The notes: generated from the letters alone by a model not told the origin. A stretch of 64,000 nucleotides of DNA from Dolosigranulum pigrum ATCC 51524 (GCF_000245815.1 NZ_JH601104.1:85919-149918); one strand, 5' to 3'. Numbered from the stretch's first letter, positions 36,085 through 46,247 are shown. Numbers and translations: made by a program.

Positions 36085-37635
36085 TTAGTAACCCATCAAT
36101 TCACTGACGGTGACCATTTCGAATCCTTGACTGTCCAAGTAATCCAAAATAAGTGCAGACGCGTCAATGGTTTCTGGATGAATATCATGCATTAAGATAA
36201 TATCTCCATCTTGTACTTTTGAGCGAACTTCTTCAAAAACACTTTGAGCATTTCGTGTACGCCAATCTTGCGTATCAATTGACCATAAGATAGCGGGCTT
36301 GCCAATTGCTTCATCGACTTCCATTGTACGCTCGCCATATGGTGGACGATAGTGCTTAGTTCCTTTACCTACTGCTTTTTTAATACTTTCTTCTGCCTTG
36401 GCAATTGATTCAGCGGCTCCTGCTGGTCCTAAACTTGGCAAGACCGGGTGTCCCCAGGAGTGGTTACCAATCTCATGACCGGCTTTGTGCACGCGTTGTG
36501 CCATTTCAGGATTATATTCGACCACATCACCTAACATGTAGAAAGTTGCTTTCGCATTATGTTGCTCTAGCATCTTCAATAATCGTCCCGTCGTCTCTTC
36601 CCCACCAGGACCATCATCATACGTTAACGCTACTCGCTTCTTACCATCTGTTGAAGCGGGTCCACGGGTTACCGGTGTCCAAGGTTGATCTCCCTGTGCG
36701 TAGGCAACTTCTGGGGTTAATTCTGGTAGATCAAGATATTCTCGCCACTCATCGTTAATTGAAACATTCAACTCTTCCCACGACAACTCAACTGTATAGG
36801 TTTCTGCTGTTGCTTGAGTGGATGCAACTTGCTCGGCATCGAAGGTTAGTGCAATTCCTGCTTTATTTACTGCCATGTAAGGCAATAGCGTCTCAATAGT
36901 AGGGAAATCCTGGGTAAATTTATCTAGTTTGACATCTTCACCATGTTCACTTGCGAGGGCTTCCTTAACGAGATCAACTAGTGACTTCGCGTTATCTTTA
37001 TTGTTTGCAACTGATTCTTCGTTGGTCGTCGTATCTTCATCAGTGGCTACCGTTTCATCTGTTTCATTTTTAGTTCCAAATATATCAGCTAATGGACTAA
37101 CTGATTCCGCCTCCACATCTACTAGCAGAACTTGTGAAGCTCGGTTAGCTAATGTATCGTCATTGTATATCATAGCTTCCAATGTAATCGCATAGACTGA
37201 ATCATTAACGGCTTCAACTTCATAGTCTAATTGATAGAACGGTCGCGGCTCAGCAACCGGTTCTTTACTATCCAGTTGCTGTCTTTCCATCTCTTCATTA
37301 TACTTTTCAGCAAAAGGTTGACGCAATTCAGTCATCGCACTCGAAATTGCTTCATCAATCGCTGCTACATTAAATTGAGGAGCTGTCTCAACCATGTGAA
37401 ATGTTTTCCCAGTCTGAACATTGACCGTTTCTTCAAATTCATCACTACCGTTACTAGTTGCGAATGAATCCACTTGTACAGTCGATGCTGGCTCAGACGC
37501 AAATTGTGGGAACCACTTCTCAACAACTCCTTGTTCTGTCGCCCAGAATGCACCAATTGCTACAACAACTAGACTTACTAGCCAGAGTAACCCATAGCCT
37601 ACTCCTTTAAAAAAACGTTTCATCGTTTTTTTCAC
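36085..37635 (-). CDS. Membrane-anchored peptidoglycan/polysaccharide deacetylase (PgdA-like)
   Basis: PgdA-type enzymes remove acetyl groups from GlcNAc in peptidoglycan outside the cell and so give lysozyme resistance. The 516-residue protein has one N-terminal helix, a middle domain with an acidic Asn/Thr-rich insertion near residues 180-220, and a NodB domain from about residue 330. NodB motifs are all visible: TYDDGPGG, HEIGNHSWGH (metal His), RPPYGE, DTQDWRTRNA and LMHDIHPE. The start is the ATG at 37635. It is likely a single-gene unit. Confidence 0.92.
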   Translation of the reverse strand: MKKTMKRFFKGVGYGLLWLVSLVVVAIGAFWATEQGVVEKWFPQFASEPASTVQVDSFATSNGSDEFEETVNVQTGKTFHMVETAPQFNVAAIDEAISSAMTELRQPFAEKYNEEMERQQLDSKEPVAEPRPFYQLDYEVEAVNDSVYAITLEAMIYNDDTLANRASQVLLVDVEAESVSPLADIFGTKNETDETVATDEDTTTNEESVANNKDNAKSLVDLVKEALASEHGEDVKLDKFTQDFPTIETLLPYMAVNKAGIALTFDAEQVASTQATAETYTVELSWEELNVSINDEWREYLDLPELTPEVAYAQGDQPWTPVTRGPASTDGKKRVALTYDDGPGGEETTGRLLKMLEQHNAKATFYMLGDVVEYNPEMAQRVHKAGHEIGNHSWGHPVLPSLGPAGAAESIAKAEESIKKAVGKGTKHYRPPYGERTMEVDEAIGKPAILWSIDTQDWRTRNAQSVFEEVRSKVQDGDIILMHDIHPETIDASALILDYLDSQGFEMVTVSELMGY

Positions 37636-37761
37636 TCACTTTCTTTATTAGTTAACTATTTTACGTAGTCTTTTACAGTCTCTATAATATTTGTTTAAAG
37701 TCACCCTAAAAGTTACTTCTATCATACACCAAAAAATAATTTAATCCAAATAATTCCTAGT

Positions 37762-38316
37762 TTATAATGAACGCTGCATATGATCGTATAAATGACCTTC
37801 TAGTGTCACTTCTGCAATTGGCTTAAATCCTAGTTTCTCGTAGGCTTTTCGTGCTTTTTCATTCGCCTTGTCGCAGTTCAGTCCAATGCGAGCATGACCA
37901 TGATTACGCGCACGATCCATCGCGGCTTCAATCAACTCGGAACCGATACCGCGACGCTGGAAGTCCGGAGACACTACAATTGAATCCAGATACCATTCAT
38001 TGAAGGTCTCTCGTTCATCGAATTGATCTAAATTATCAATCCCATATTTTTGTTCGAGCTCATGGTATACCTCATGATTTTCCTGAAAGCCCCCCACATA
38101 TCCACAAACAAAGCCAACAACCTCATCATCAATCACCTTGACTAAAATATGGCGAAAGTTCATCTTCATTTCTGGATGTCGGCCCACTTCAACCAACGCT
38201 TCCTTCAATGTCGCCCAGTCATTATTGGCCAACATCGAGTGTTCCATATCATTCATAATAATTTTATTCAATTCAATAATGCGCGGCAAATCCGCGGCTG
38301 TTGCTTCTCTAATCAT
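37762..38316 (-). CDS. GNAT family N-acetyltransferase
   Basis: The 184-residue protein has the acetyl-CoA pyrophosphate loop in VVSPDFQRRGIGSELIEAA and a C-terminal NEKARKAYEKLGF motif typical of the family. The substrate is unknown. It starts 18 bases after uvrC with a strong AGGAGGAG site and is likely co-transcribed with it. Confidence 0.9.
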   Translation of the reverse strand: MIREATAADLPRIIELNKIIMNDMEHSMLANNDWATLKEALVEVGRHPEMKMNFRHILVKVIDDEVVGFVCGYVGGFQENHEVYHELEQKYGIDNLDQFDERETFNEWYLDSIVVSPDFQRRGIGSELIEAAMDRARNHGHARIGLNCDKANEKARKAYEKLGFKPIAEVTLEGHLYDHMQRSL

Positions 38317-38334
38317 TGTATCTCCTCCTATAAA

Positions 38335-40122
38335 CTAGTTATAATCATTTAATGTCTCTTTAATTCGGTGGGCAACCTGTTCGGGAATACCCAGCTGACG
38401 AATATCATCCACGCTAGCTTCCTTTAGACGACGCATAGATTTAAAATGACGGAGCACTTTCGTTCGTGTCTTCTGGCCGACACCTTTAATATCGTCCAAC
38501 TCTGAGGTGAAACTATTCTTACTGCGCACATTGCGATGAAAACTAATCGCAAAGCGGTGCACCTCATCCTGAATACGTTGCACGAGATGAAATGCTTGAC
38601 TGCGTGGGGAAAGATCCACTACTTCTAGCCCCGGTCCAAAAATCAAACCCGCTGTCTGGTGTTTCTCATCCTTCACCATCCCAGCAACGGGCAAGTCTAG
38701 CCCCAGCTCGTGCACTAACACCTCACGAGCAGCGCCAACTTGCACCTTGCCACCATCCATCAGCACCAAATCGGGCAGAGCCTTCTCTTCCTTCAGCAAC
38801 CGACTGTACCGACGCCGGATAACCTCCCGCGTCGTCGCTGCTTCATCGGCACCATCCACTGTCTTTATTTTATATTTGCGGTACCCGGACTTATTCGCTT
38901 TCCCATCTTTGAAACTGACCATCGCCGAGACTGGATTTGTCCCCTGAATATTGGAATGATCAAATGCTTCAATCACTTCTAAGTACCCTAAGCCTAATGC
39001 ATCCGAGAGCTCTTCGATCGCGCCGGTCGTCTTCTGTTGTTTCATCGCAATCAAGCGGAACTTGTCTAAGAGCGACAACTTCGCATTCTTATACGCCATC
39101 TCGAGCATCTCTTTTTTCGCACCACGTTGAGGAATATGCACTTTGGGGTGCCCCGGTAATGTCTCGGCCAACAATTCCGTATCAACAAGCGGTGGCACAT
39201 AGATTTCTTTCGGTACTCGGTTTTGTTTATCCTGATAATACTGAACAATATAGCTCAATAATTCCTCTTGTGGCTCACTATGACAAGGAAACATCGCTAC
39301 ATCCCGCTTAATTAACGTAGCCTGACGCACGAAGAACACCTGGATCGAAATCCATCCCTTGTCCATATAGAAGTTAAAGAAATCACGTGGGGTGAAATCC
39401 CCCGAAATGATAGCCTGCTTCTCAACGGTCTGTTCAATATACGAGATTTGATCGCGAAACTCCGCCGCTGCTTCATAATTCATCTCATCTGAAGCCGTCT
39501 GCATCCGCTCCTGCAAGTCTTGCTTAATCTCAGAAACATTGCCATTCAGGAACGATCTTATCTTAGCAATCTGTGCGCGATACTCCGCTTCTGACACCTC
39601 TCTAACGCATGAACCGATACATTGATCCATATGATAATAGAGGCAAGCACGATTTTGACGCTTGGGACAGCGCCGCAAGGGATACGTCTTATGTAAAATT
39701 TGTTGGACTTGCATTGCCGCTCCCACATTCGGATATGGTCCAAAATATTGTCCCCCATCATCTTCATATTCACTGGCAATGATTAATTGCGGATCTTCTT
39801 CATTCGTAATTTTTAAGTAAGGATACGTCGTGCCAAACTTCAGCAAAATGTTATATGGCGGTTTATGCTTTTGGATCAGTGATACTTCTAAGAGGAGGGC
39901 TTCTTTATCAGACGACGTAATAATCGTCTCAAAATCCCGAATCTCACTCACTAATCGAGCGGTCTTCCCTGTATGCGAACTTTTGAAATACGATCGCACC
40001 CGATTGCGCAGCACTTTCGCCTTCCCAATATAGAGAATCTCACCCGCTTCATCCTTCATTAAGTACACGCCTGGCTCCTTGGGCAACACCTTCAACTTTT
40101 GCTCAATATGTTCACTCGCCAT
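38335..40122 (-). CDS. uvrC: Excinuclease ABC subunit C
   Basis: UvrC makes both cuts in nucleotide excision repair with UvrAB. The 595-residue protein has the N-terminal GIY-YIG nuclease (GVYLMKDEAGEILYIGKAK, then VRSYF), a Cys-rich linker (RRCPKRQNRACLYYHMDQCIGSC), the UvrB-binding UVR motif, an RNase H-like nuclease with VLMDGGKVQVG, and C-terminal helix-hairpin-helix motifs. The ATG at 40122 follows GAAGGAGGG and is preferred to starts 2 and 7 codons earlier. Confidence 0.97.
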   Translation of the reverse strand: MASEHIEQKLKVLPKEPGVYLMKDEAGEILYIGKAKVLRNRVRSYFKSSHTGKTARLVSEIRDFETIITSSDKEALLLEVSLIQKHKPPYNILLKFGTTYPYLKITNEEDPQLIIASEYEDDGGQYFGPYPNVGAAMQVQQILHKTYPLRRCPKRQNRACLYYHMDQCIGSCVREVSEAEYRAQIAKIRSFLNGNVSEIKQDLQERMQTASDEMNYEAAAEFRDQISYIEQTVEKQAIISGDFTPRDFFNFYMDKGWISIQVFFVRQATLIKRDVAMFPCHSEPQEELLSYIVQYYQDKQNRVPKEIYVPPLVDTELLAETLPGHPKVHIPQRGAKKEMLEMAYKNAKLSLLDKFRLIAMKQQKTTGAIEELSDALGLGYLEVIEAFDHSNIQGTNPVSAMVSFKDGKANKSGYRKYKIKTVDGADEAATTREVIRRRYSRLLKEEKALPDLVLMDGGKVQVGAAREVLVHELGLDLPVAGMVKDEKHQTAGLIFGPGLEVVDLSPRSQAFHLVQRIQDEVHRFAISFHRNVRSKNSFTSELDDIKGVGQKTRTKVLRHFKSMRRLKEASVDDIRQLGIPEQVAHRIKETLNDYN

Positions 40123-40359
40123 CAACATCCCTCCTTCTAGCACTTCTGAAATGATTGCACACTATCTGATACTAACTTCCTCATATCTTAATCCTTATTC
40201 CACCATTATTATTGTATTTATTTTCACATTTATTTTTTCCTAAAAGAGATCGTTACGCCCTGAATCGTACGCTAATACAGTAGATTGCGCTATTGGATTA
40301 TTTTTCCCGAGTGGGCGCTCTTCTCTTAAATACGCTTGGGCTTACTAGTCACTTACTTC
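40123..40359 (-). promoter_or_regulatory. Structured 5' leader of uvrC
   Basis: About 235 bases lie between the uvrC promoter and its start. On the minus strand a closing stem AAGAGA plus GCGCCC pairs with GGGCGT plus TCTCTT (40266-40325), enclosing CCCACTCGGG and an AT-rich internal part. I do not match it to a known riboswitch. It could be a leader regulator or a separate small RNA. No gene is encoded here. Confidence 0.4.
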
Positions 40360-40388
40360 ATTTTATAATGTCATCTACTAAAAGTCAA
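40360..40388 (-). promoter_or_regulatory. sigma-A promoter upstream of uvrC
   Basis: On the minus strand TTGACT and TAAAAT are separated by exactly 17 bases. It drives toward uvrC, leaving a leader of about 230 bases. Confidence 0.75.
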
Positions 40389-40445
40389 TTTCATTGAATG
40401 ACACCCAACTTGTTCATAGAGCTATCATAGTTAGCATCAATAAGT

Positions 40446-40488
40446 ATCGAGTAGAACGCTACCGTTAGTGGCTAGTTTTCTACTCGAT
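40446..40488 (-). terminator. Hairpin after potD
   Basis: ATCGAGTAGAA and TTCTACTCGAT form an 11-base perfect stem with further inner pairing (GCTAC/GTGGC). It lies 16 bases after the potD stop. There is no clear T run, so termination strength is uncertain. Confidence 0.6.
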
Positions 40489-40504
40489 TGTTATTATATT
40501 CACC

Positions 40505-41578
40505 TTATTTACGATACATTTTAATTTGGAGATAGAGATCATTATAGATCTCCAGCCATTCTGTACCTAAATTTTCATAGATTTCCAGTTCTTTAAAGAC
40601 ATCATCTGTCAGATAGAGCGCCTGATTTTCTTTCACTTCATCAGGTAATAATGCTTTTGCGGTGTTATTCGGCGTCGCATAACCAATATATTCGGCATTT
40701 TGCGCAGCATTTTCTGGTCGATTCATAAAGTTGAGAAACGCATAGGCTTCTTCTTCATGAACCATATTCTTCAGTAAGACTAAGTTATCAAACCAAAGAT
40801 TCGATCCTTCTGAAGGGACGATGTAATGTAAATCTTCATTCCCGTCCATCATCTCACTCGCCTCACCTGAGAAGGTCACTCCAATCGCCGCGTCTCCACG
40901 AATCATGTAATCTTTCATCTCATCAGCTACAATTGCTTTAATATTTGGTGTTAATTGTTGAAGAGTTTCTTCCGCTTCATGCAAGTGATCGATATTCTTA
41001 GAATTCACACTATAGCCTAATGTAGTTAAGCCTATCCCCATGACTTCACGTGCTCCATCAACCAACATTATACTATTTTCATATTCTGGTCGCCATAAGT
41101 CTTCCCAATGCATCGGCACTTGATCTACTAGCTGTTCATTGTACACAATACCAACCGTTCCCCATAAATATGGGATCGAATAATCATTTTTCGGATCAAA
41201 ACTTTTATCTAAAAACTCTTCCCCAATATGTTCCATTCCGATTAGCTTTGACTTGTCTAGTTTAGCTAAGAGATCATCTTTAATCATCTTGTCAATCATA
41301 TAATCACTCGGAACAGCAATATCGTATGAGGTGCCGCCTTGCTTGATTTTAGTGTACATTGCTTCATTAGAATCGAATGTTTCGTATTGGATCTCAATGC
41401 CCGTTTCTTCAGTGAATTTTTTGAGCAGATCAGGATCTATATAATCGCCCCAGTTATAGATAACTAATTTATCAGACCGAGAATCAGATTCTGAATTTTT
41501 TTGTAAGATAATTGAACCGCTCATTAAAATCACAATAATACCTAAAATACCTATTAAGAATGAATAGAGCTTACGCAT
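40505..41578 (-). CDS. potD: Spermidine/putrescine-binding protein
   Basis: PotD captures polyamines outside the membrane for the PotABC importer. The 357-residue protein has one N-terminal helix without a lipobox Cys, as I recall for the pneumococcal PotD, then KLVIYNWGDYIDPDLL, ETFDSNEAMYTKIKQGG and SNLWFDNLVLLK. The ATG at 41578 follows AAGGAGGA and overlaps potC by 8 bases. It is last in the potABCD operon. Confidence 0.96.
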   Translation of the reverse strand: MRKLYSFLIGILGIIVILMSGSIILQKNSESDSRSDKLVIYNWGDYIDPDLLKKFTEETGIEIQYETFDSNEAMYTKIKQGGTSYDIAVPSDYMIDKMIKDDLLAKLDKSKLIGMEHIGEEFLDKSFDPKNDYSIPYLWGTVGIVYNEQLVDQVPMHWEDLWRPEYENSIMLVDGAREVMGIGLTTLGYSVNSKNIDHLHEAEETLQQLTPNIKAIVADEMKDYMIRGDAAIGVTFSGEASEMMDGNEDLHYIVPSEGSNLWFDNLVLLKNMVHEEEAYAFLNFMNRPENAAQNAEYIGYATPNNTAKALLPDEVKENQALYLTDDVFKELEIYENLGTEWLEIYNDLYLQIKMYRK

Positions 41579-42347
41579 GTTGATCCTCCTTGTCCTGAGA
41601 AATATAATAATAACCAATGACTAACAAGATAGAAAAGAGAAAAACAAGCGTAGACAACGCGTTAATGTCCAACGAAATTCCTCGGCGAGCTCGGGAATAA
41701 ATTTCAACAGATAGTGTCGTAAATCCATTACCGGTTAAGAAGAAGGTCACGGAAAAATCATCCAATGAATACGTAAACGCCATGAAATAACCGGCAATAA
41801 TTCCCGGTGTTAGATAGGGCAAGATGACTTCTTTGAGGACCTGGAATTCATTGGCTCCTAAATCATAAGCCGCATCAACCATTGCCTGATTCATCTCCTT
41901 CAAGCGAGGCAACACCATCAACACAACGATCGGAATGGAAAACGCAACATGACTCAAAAATACCGTAACCATCCCCAGTTGAAACTTCAAAAAAGTAAAA
42001 AGAATTAAAAAAGAAGCTCCAATCATGACATCTGGTGACACCATCAAGACATTATTAGTTGAGAGAAGCGCATTTTGATATTTCGGTCGGATTTGGTGAA
42101 TATAAATAGCCCCAAATGTCCCAATAATCGTAGCGATCAAGGCACTGCTGAATGCTAATACAAAGGTATGTAAAAAAATAGTCATCAAGCGAGTGTCTTC
42201 GAACAATGTCTGAAAGTGCTCAAGGGTAAATCCAGTAAATCCATTCATATCTCCCCCTTGATTAAAGGAATAGAACATCAAATAAAAAATAGGTAGGTAT
42301 AATAGAGCAAAGACGAATACTAAATACAGCCTGGCAAATTTTTTCAT
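41571..42347 (-). CDS. potC: Spermidine/putrescine ABC transporter permease PotC
   Basis: The 258-residue membrane protein has six helices and the ABC-contact EAA motif DAAYDLGANEFQVLKEVILP. Together with PotB it forms the membrane channel. It overlaps potB by 4 bases and potD by 8 bases. Confidence 0.96.
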   Translation of the reverse strand: MKKFARLYLVFVFALLYLPIFYLMFYSFNQGGDMNGFTGFTLEHFQTLFEDTRLMTIFLHTFVLAFSSALIATIIGTFGAIYIHQIRPKYQNALLSTNNVLMVSPDVMIGASFLILFTFLKFQLGMVTVFLSHVAFSIPIVVLMVLPRLKEMNQAMVDAAYDLGANEFQVLKEVILPYLTPGIIAGYFMAFTYSLDDFSVTFFLTGNGFTTLSVEIYSRARRGISLDINALSTLVFLFSILLVIGYYYISQDKEDQHA

Positions 42348-43138
42348 TTATTCTTCTCCTTTGTTAGCGACATAATGATAATCATCGTTAAAATTAAAAC
42401 AACCCCAATTGTTGAGCCCATTCCCCAGTTCTGCGTCGTTAAAAAATGCTGTTCAATAGCTGTCCCTAACGTAATGACGCGGTTCCCTCCAATTAAGCGA
42501 GTGAGCATAAAGAGACTTAAACTGGGAATAAACACCGACTGCACACCTGCTCTTACGCCATTTAGAGAAAGTGGAAAAATCACAGTAGTGAACGCTTGAA
42601 ACTCAGTTGCTCCAAGGTCACGACTCGCATTAATAACGTTATGATCAATATCATCCAACGCATTAAAGATAGGCAATATCATAAACGGCAACTCAATATA
42701 AGCCGCTACAAAAATAAACGCAAAATCAGTAAAGAGAATTTGCTGCGGACCGATGCCGATGAACGACAAGAAACTATTGATGCCACCCTGTTGGCCAAAA
42801 ATCCCCATAAATGCATAAGCTTTTAATAACAAATTAACCCAGGTTGGCAAAACAATCAGCATGATCCACAATTGCTTATGTTTCAACTGTGTTAAAAAAA
42901 GAGCGGTAGGATACGAAATAACTAGCGTAGCCAAGGTAATAATTCCGGCATATAGCACGGACGAAAAACTCATCCGCAAATACGTCCACGAACTAAAAAA
43001 GGTTTTGTAGTTCGCTGAGGTCACTTGTCCATGAATATCAAAAAAAGATTGATAAAACAAGAGAATGACTGGTGCTATCACAAACAATAGAATCCAAAGA
43101 ATATACGGAACCGAAAAAAAGCTCGATCTATTCTTCAT
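42344..43138 (-). CDS. potB: Spermidine/putrescine ABC transporter permease PotB
   Basis: The 264-residue protein has six membrane helices and the EAA motif NASRDLGATEFQAFTTVIFP. The ATG at 43138 follows AGAAGGAGG and lies within the end of potA; a frame seven codons longer exists. It is the second gene of the operon. Confidence 0.96.
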   Translation of the reverse strand: MKNRSSFFSVPYILWILLFVIAPVILLFYQSFFDIHGQVTSANYKTFFSSWTYLRMSFSSVLYAGIITLATLVISYPTALFLTQLKHKQLWIMLIVLPTWVNLLLKAYAFMGIFGQQGGINSFLSFIGIGPQQILFTDFAFIFVAAYIELPFMILPIFNALDDIDHNVINASRDLGATEFQAFTTVIFPLSLNGVRAGVQSVFIPSLSLFMLTRLIGGNRVITLGTAIEQHFLTTQNWGMGSTIGVVLILTMIIIMSLTKEKNK

Positions 43139-44276
43139 GGCGCTCCTCCTTCTCAGCATTAATTACTTCATCTTCCTGTTCATCCACTCCGACGTACTCT
43201 TCAATCCGCGCATCAAAATCTGCTTCTGTTTCATCCAGACGCATAATATGGAGATCTTCTGGTCCAAAGTTTAAGCCAATGATGTCTCCTTCCGTCGCCT
43301 TACGCGTAGAATGAATCATCCATTCATTTCCCTGTTCATCATACGCGATAATTTCGTAGTGTACCCCACGGAATAATTGGGTGTCAACCTTAACTTGTAA
43401 TTTTCCTTCTTGTGGGGAAGTAATTTGGAGATCTTCCGGCCGAATGACCACCTCAACGGGTTCATTGGGATACATCCCACCATCAACCGCTTCGAATTCT
43501 TTCCCATTGAAGGACACTAGATAATCTTCAATCATCGTTCCATCAATAATATTTGACTCTCCGATAAAATCAGCCACAAAATGGTTAATCGGCTCATCAT
43601 AAATATCAACCGGTGTTCCCGATTGAACGATTTCGCCTTCATTCATGACAAAAATCCAATCACTCATAGCCAATGCTTCTTCTTGATCATGCGTCACAAA
43701 GACAAAAGTAATGCCTAATCGTTGTTGTAATTCTCGCAATTCATACTGCATATCTGTTCGTAATTTTAAATCAAGTGCTGAGAGTGGTTCATCAAGTAAG
43801 ACAACTCGTGGCTCATTAATAATCGCTCGCGCAATCGCAACACGTTGGCGTTGTCCACCTGATAATTTTTGAATTGCACGTTTTTCAAATCCTTCAAGTC
43901 GGACCATTTTTAGCGTGTCTTTTACCCGTCTAGCAATTTCTTCCTTATCCACTTTCTTCAACTTCAGTGCAAAAGCCACATTATCAAACACATTCATGTG
44001 CGGGAAAAGCGCATAATTTTGAAATACCGTATGAATGTCGCGCTGATGAGTAGGCAAGTCATTGATTCGCTCACCATCCAAATAGATATCCCCACTCGTT
44101 GGCTCTAAAAGTCCTACCATAATATTCAAAATAGTTGACTTCCCGGACCCAGAGGCACCCAGCAACGTATAAAACTTACCTTCTTCCAGTTCAAAGTCAA
44201 TATTCTTAAGTACTTGTACATCACTATCTTCAAATGTTTTTGAAATATTATGAAATTTAATAATTGGTCCCGTCAA
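43128..44276 (-). CDS. potA: Spermidine/putrescine ABC transporter ATPase PotA
   Basis: PotA powers polyamine uptake. The 382-residue protein has Walker A GASGSGKST, signature LSGGQRQR, Walker B VVLLDEPLSALD and the switch His in VTHDQEEALAMSD, then a TOBE-type regulatory domain and an acidic tail from about residue 355. It is first in potABCD. Confidence 0.97.
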   Translation of the reverse strand: MTGPIIKFHNISKTFEDSDVQVLKNIDFELEEGKFYTLLGASGSGKSTILNIMVGLLEPTSGDIYLDGERINDLPTHQRDIHTVFQNYALFPHMNVFDNVAFALKLKKVDKEEIARRVKDTLKMVRLEGFEKRAIQKLSGGQRQRVAIARAIINEPRVVLLDEPLSALDLKLRTDMQYELRELQQRLGITFVFVTHDQEEALAMSDWIFVMNEGEIVQSGTPVDIYDEPINHFVADFIGESNIIDGTMIEDYLVSFNGKEFEAVDGGMYPNEPVEVVIRPEDLQITSPQEGKLQVKVDTQLFRGVHYEIIAYDEQGNEWMIHSTRKATEGDIIGLNFGPEDLHIMRLDETEADFDARIEEYVGVDEQEDEVINAEKEERHEE

Positions 44277-44504
44277 TTGTCATCCAACCTCCATTGTCAT
44301 TTCTCTGAAAAACAAGAATGAGTTCCCTGCTTGCCTATAATATGAATTATCAACATGTCTTGATTTCCTTTTCAGTATACGTTATTCTCCTACTTCTAAC
44401 AAGTACTCAACGACTGATATTTTATTTTTTATCAATTTTTGTGGCCTATTATATCTCCCGTGACCGCACGCAAAATTTCTCTCTATTTAAAATACAGCAA
44501 CACA

Positions 44505-44539
44505 AAAACCACACAACCTCTTCCGGTTTATGTGGTTCT
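44505..44539 (-). terminator. Terminator of murA
   Basis: On the minus strand AACCACATAAACC pairs with GGTTGTGTGGTT around GGAAGA, then runs into five T. It separates murA from potABCD. Confidence 0.85.
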
Positions 44540-44565
44540 TGATTGCTCATATGAGTTGACTATCC

Positions 44566-45882
44566 TTAACTAACTTGAATGGATTCTTTGGTCGTTTCTG
44601 TTTCAGAAGTTGCTTCGTCAGTAACCCGTTCGATATTCGCTCCTAACGCTTGCAATTTTTCGGTGAAGTTGTAGTATCCACGATCTAAGTGCTTCAGATT
44701 AGTGACGCGTGTAATCCCATTCGCGACTAATCCAGCAATCACAAGTGTTGATGAGGCACGCAAGTCACTGGACTGAACGCGAGCTCCTTGCAATTGGCGT
44801 CCACCGAAAATGATAGCTGACTGATCATCAATCTTGAAGTCGGCATTCATCTTACGCAATTCTTCCATATGCATGAAGCGATTCTCGAAAACTGTCTCTC
44901 GCATAATGCTCTGTCCTGGTGCCATCAACTGAGCAATCGTCATCGGAGCTTGCAAGTCAGTTGGATAACCGGGATGTGGCATCGTCTTCACATCAGTTGG
45001 CTTCAGTTTATCTGGGCCAATCACGCGAAGGCCACCTTCATCTTCAATGAATTCAACACCCATTTCGCGTAATTTTGACATTAATGGACGGTTATGGTCA
45101 GTGATACAATCCTTAATATACACATCGCCGCCCGTTACAGCAGCAGCCACCATGAATGTTCCACTCTCAATACGATCTTGAATAATCGCATGCTCGACCG
45201 ATTCTAGCTTGTCAACCCCTTCGATACGGATTGTTTCCGTTCCAGCGCCTACAATTTTAGCACCCATTTGGTTCAAGAAGTTAGCTAAGTCAACAATTTC
45301 TGGTTCACGTGCTGCATTATCAATCGTAGTAGTTCCCTCTGCTCGTGTTGCTGCCATCATAATATTTTGTGTTGCTCCGACACTTGGGAAATCTAAGTAA
45401 ATATCTGCTCCGCGTAAGCGACTATCCACACTTGCTTCCACATGACCGCCATCCAGCTTAATATCGACTCCCATCGCTCGGAAGCCTTTTAAATGCAAAT
45501 CAATCGGACGCGTTCCAATCGCACACCCACCAGGAAGGGCGACTTTGGCATAACCTTGACGCGCTAATAGAGGACCCATCACGACGATAGATGCCCGCAT
45601 TTTACTCATGTATTCGAACGGTGTGACTGGATTCAATTCAGGTGTTGCATCTAACAACATTTCATTTTTATCTTCATTAAAGTCTACTTTTAAGTTCAAA
45701 TGTGTCAAGACTTCTTTCATCGTATACACATCTGATAATTTAGGGACATTGGTTAATTTACTAACTCCCTCAGTTGGCAAAATACTTGCTGCTAAAATGG
45801 GCAAGGCAGCATTTTTTGCTCCTTCAATCTTCACGGTACCTTCTAACTTATTATTGCCCCCATGTACAATAATCGTATCCAT
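44566..45882 (-). CDS. murA: UDP-N-acetylglucosamine 1-carboxyvinyltransferase
   Basis: MurA makes the first committed peptidoglycan precursor by adding enolpyruvate to UDP-GlcNAc. The 438-residue protein has the N-terminal KLEGTVKIEGAKNAALP and the catalytic loop with Cys120 in GGCAIGTRPIDLH, the residue attacked by fosfomycin. Low-GC bacteria often have two copies; the DUF1146 gene just upstream suggests the murAA locus. Confidence 0.96.
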   Translation of the reverse strand: MDTIIVHGGNNKLEGTVKIEGAKNAALPILAASILPTEGVSKLTNVPKLSDVYTMKEVLTHLNLKVDFNEDKNEMLLDATPELNPVTPFEYMSKMRASIVVMGPLLARQGYAKVALPGGCAIGTRPIDLHLKGFRAMGVDIKLDGGHVEASVDSRLRGADIYLDFPSVGATQNIMMAATRAEGTTTIDNAAREPEIVDLANFLNQMGAKIVGAGTETIRIEGVDKLESVEHAIIQDRIESGTFMVAAAVTGGDVYIKDCITDHNRPLMSKLREMGVEFIEDEGGLRVIGPDKLKPTDVKTMPHPGYPTDLQAPMTIAQLMAPGQSIMRETVFENRFMHMEELRKMNADFKIDDQSAIIFGGRQLQGARVQSSDLRASSTLVIAGLVANGITRVTNLKHLDRGYYNFTEKLQALGANIERVTDEATSETETTKESIQVS

Positions 45883-46016
45883 TTTGTTGCCTCCAATTTA
45901 ATCATTTATCAGTCAAATCATAGTTAATTATATTTTATTTCAAGTCTCTTTATTTTAACAAGAATGAGACGCAATTTAAAGCATCTCTGTCAAGTATTTT
46001 ACACCTTTTGACACGC

Positions 46017-46247
46017 CTATGTCAAATATTGGATGTTATGCGAAAAGAAGAGAATATCCATAAAAAATGAACTGACCAAATAACCGATCGCAATGGTTAA
46101 GAAGATGATGAGAATGCGTGCTTGCGGGATATGATGCTTCTTAATCCAGTTATCCGTACGCAATGCTTGCATCCCCCAGAAGGTAATACTAATAAATAAA
46201 ACATGCGACATCACTTCCACAATCGGACGAATAGCATGAACTGACAT
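46017..46247 (-). CDS. DUF1146 family small membrane protein (YwzB-like)
   Basis: A 76-residue protein with two membrane helices and the family phrase ISITFWGMQALRTDNWIKK. Its function is unknown. In related genomes it lies between the F-type ATPase operon and murA; here murA follows but the ATPase genes are absent upstream. Confidence 0.88.
   Translation of the reverse strand: MSVHAIRPIVEVMSHVLFISITFWGMQALRTDNWIKKHHIPQARILIIFLTIAIGYLVSSFFMDILFFSHNIQYLT

Noticed and set aside
40505..41578. PotD without a lipobox Cys, which at first seemed a defect
   Set aside because: As I recall, the pneumococcal PotD has the same kind of N-terminal helix without Cys, so this looks normal for the group.
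44318..44542. A 74-codon plus-strand frame between potA and murA with hydrophobic residues
   Set aside because: It has no ribosome site, and it runs into the murA terminator hairpin; the composition follows from AT-rich noncoding DNA.
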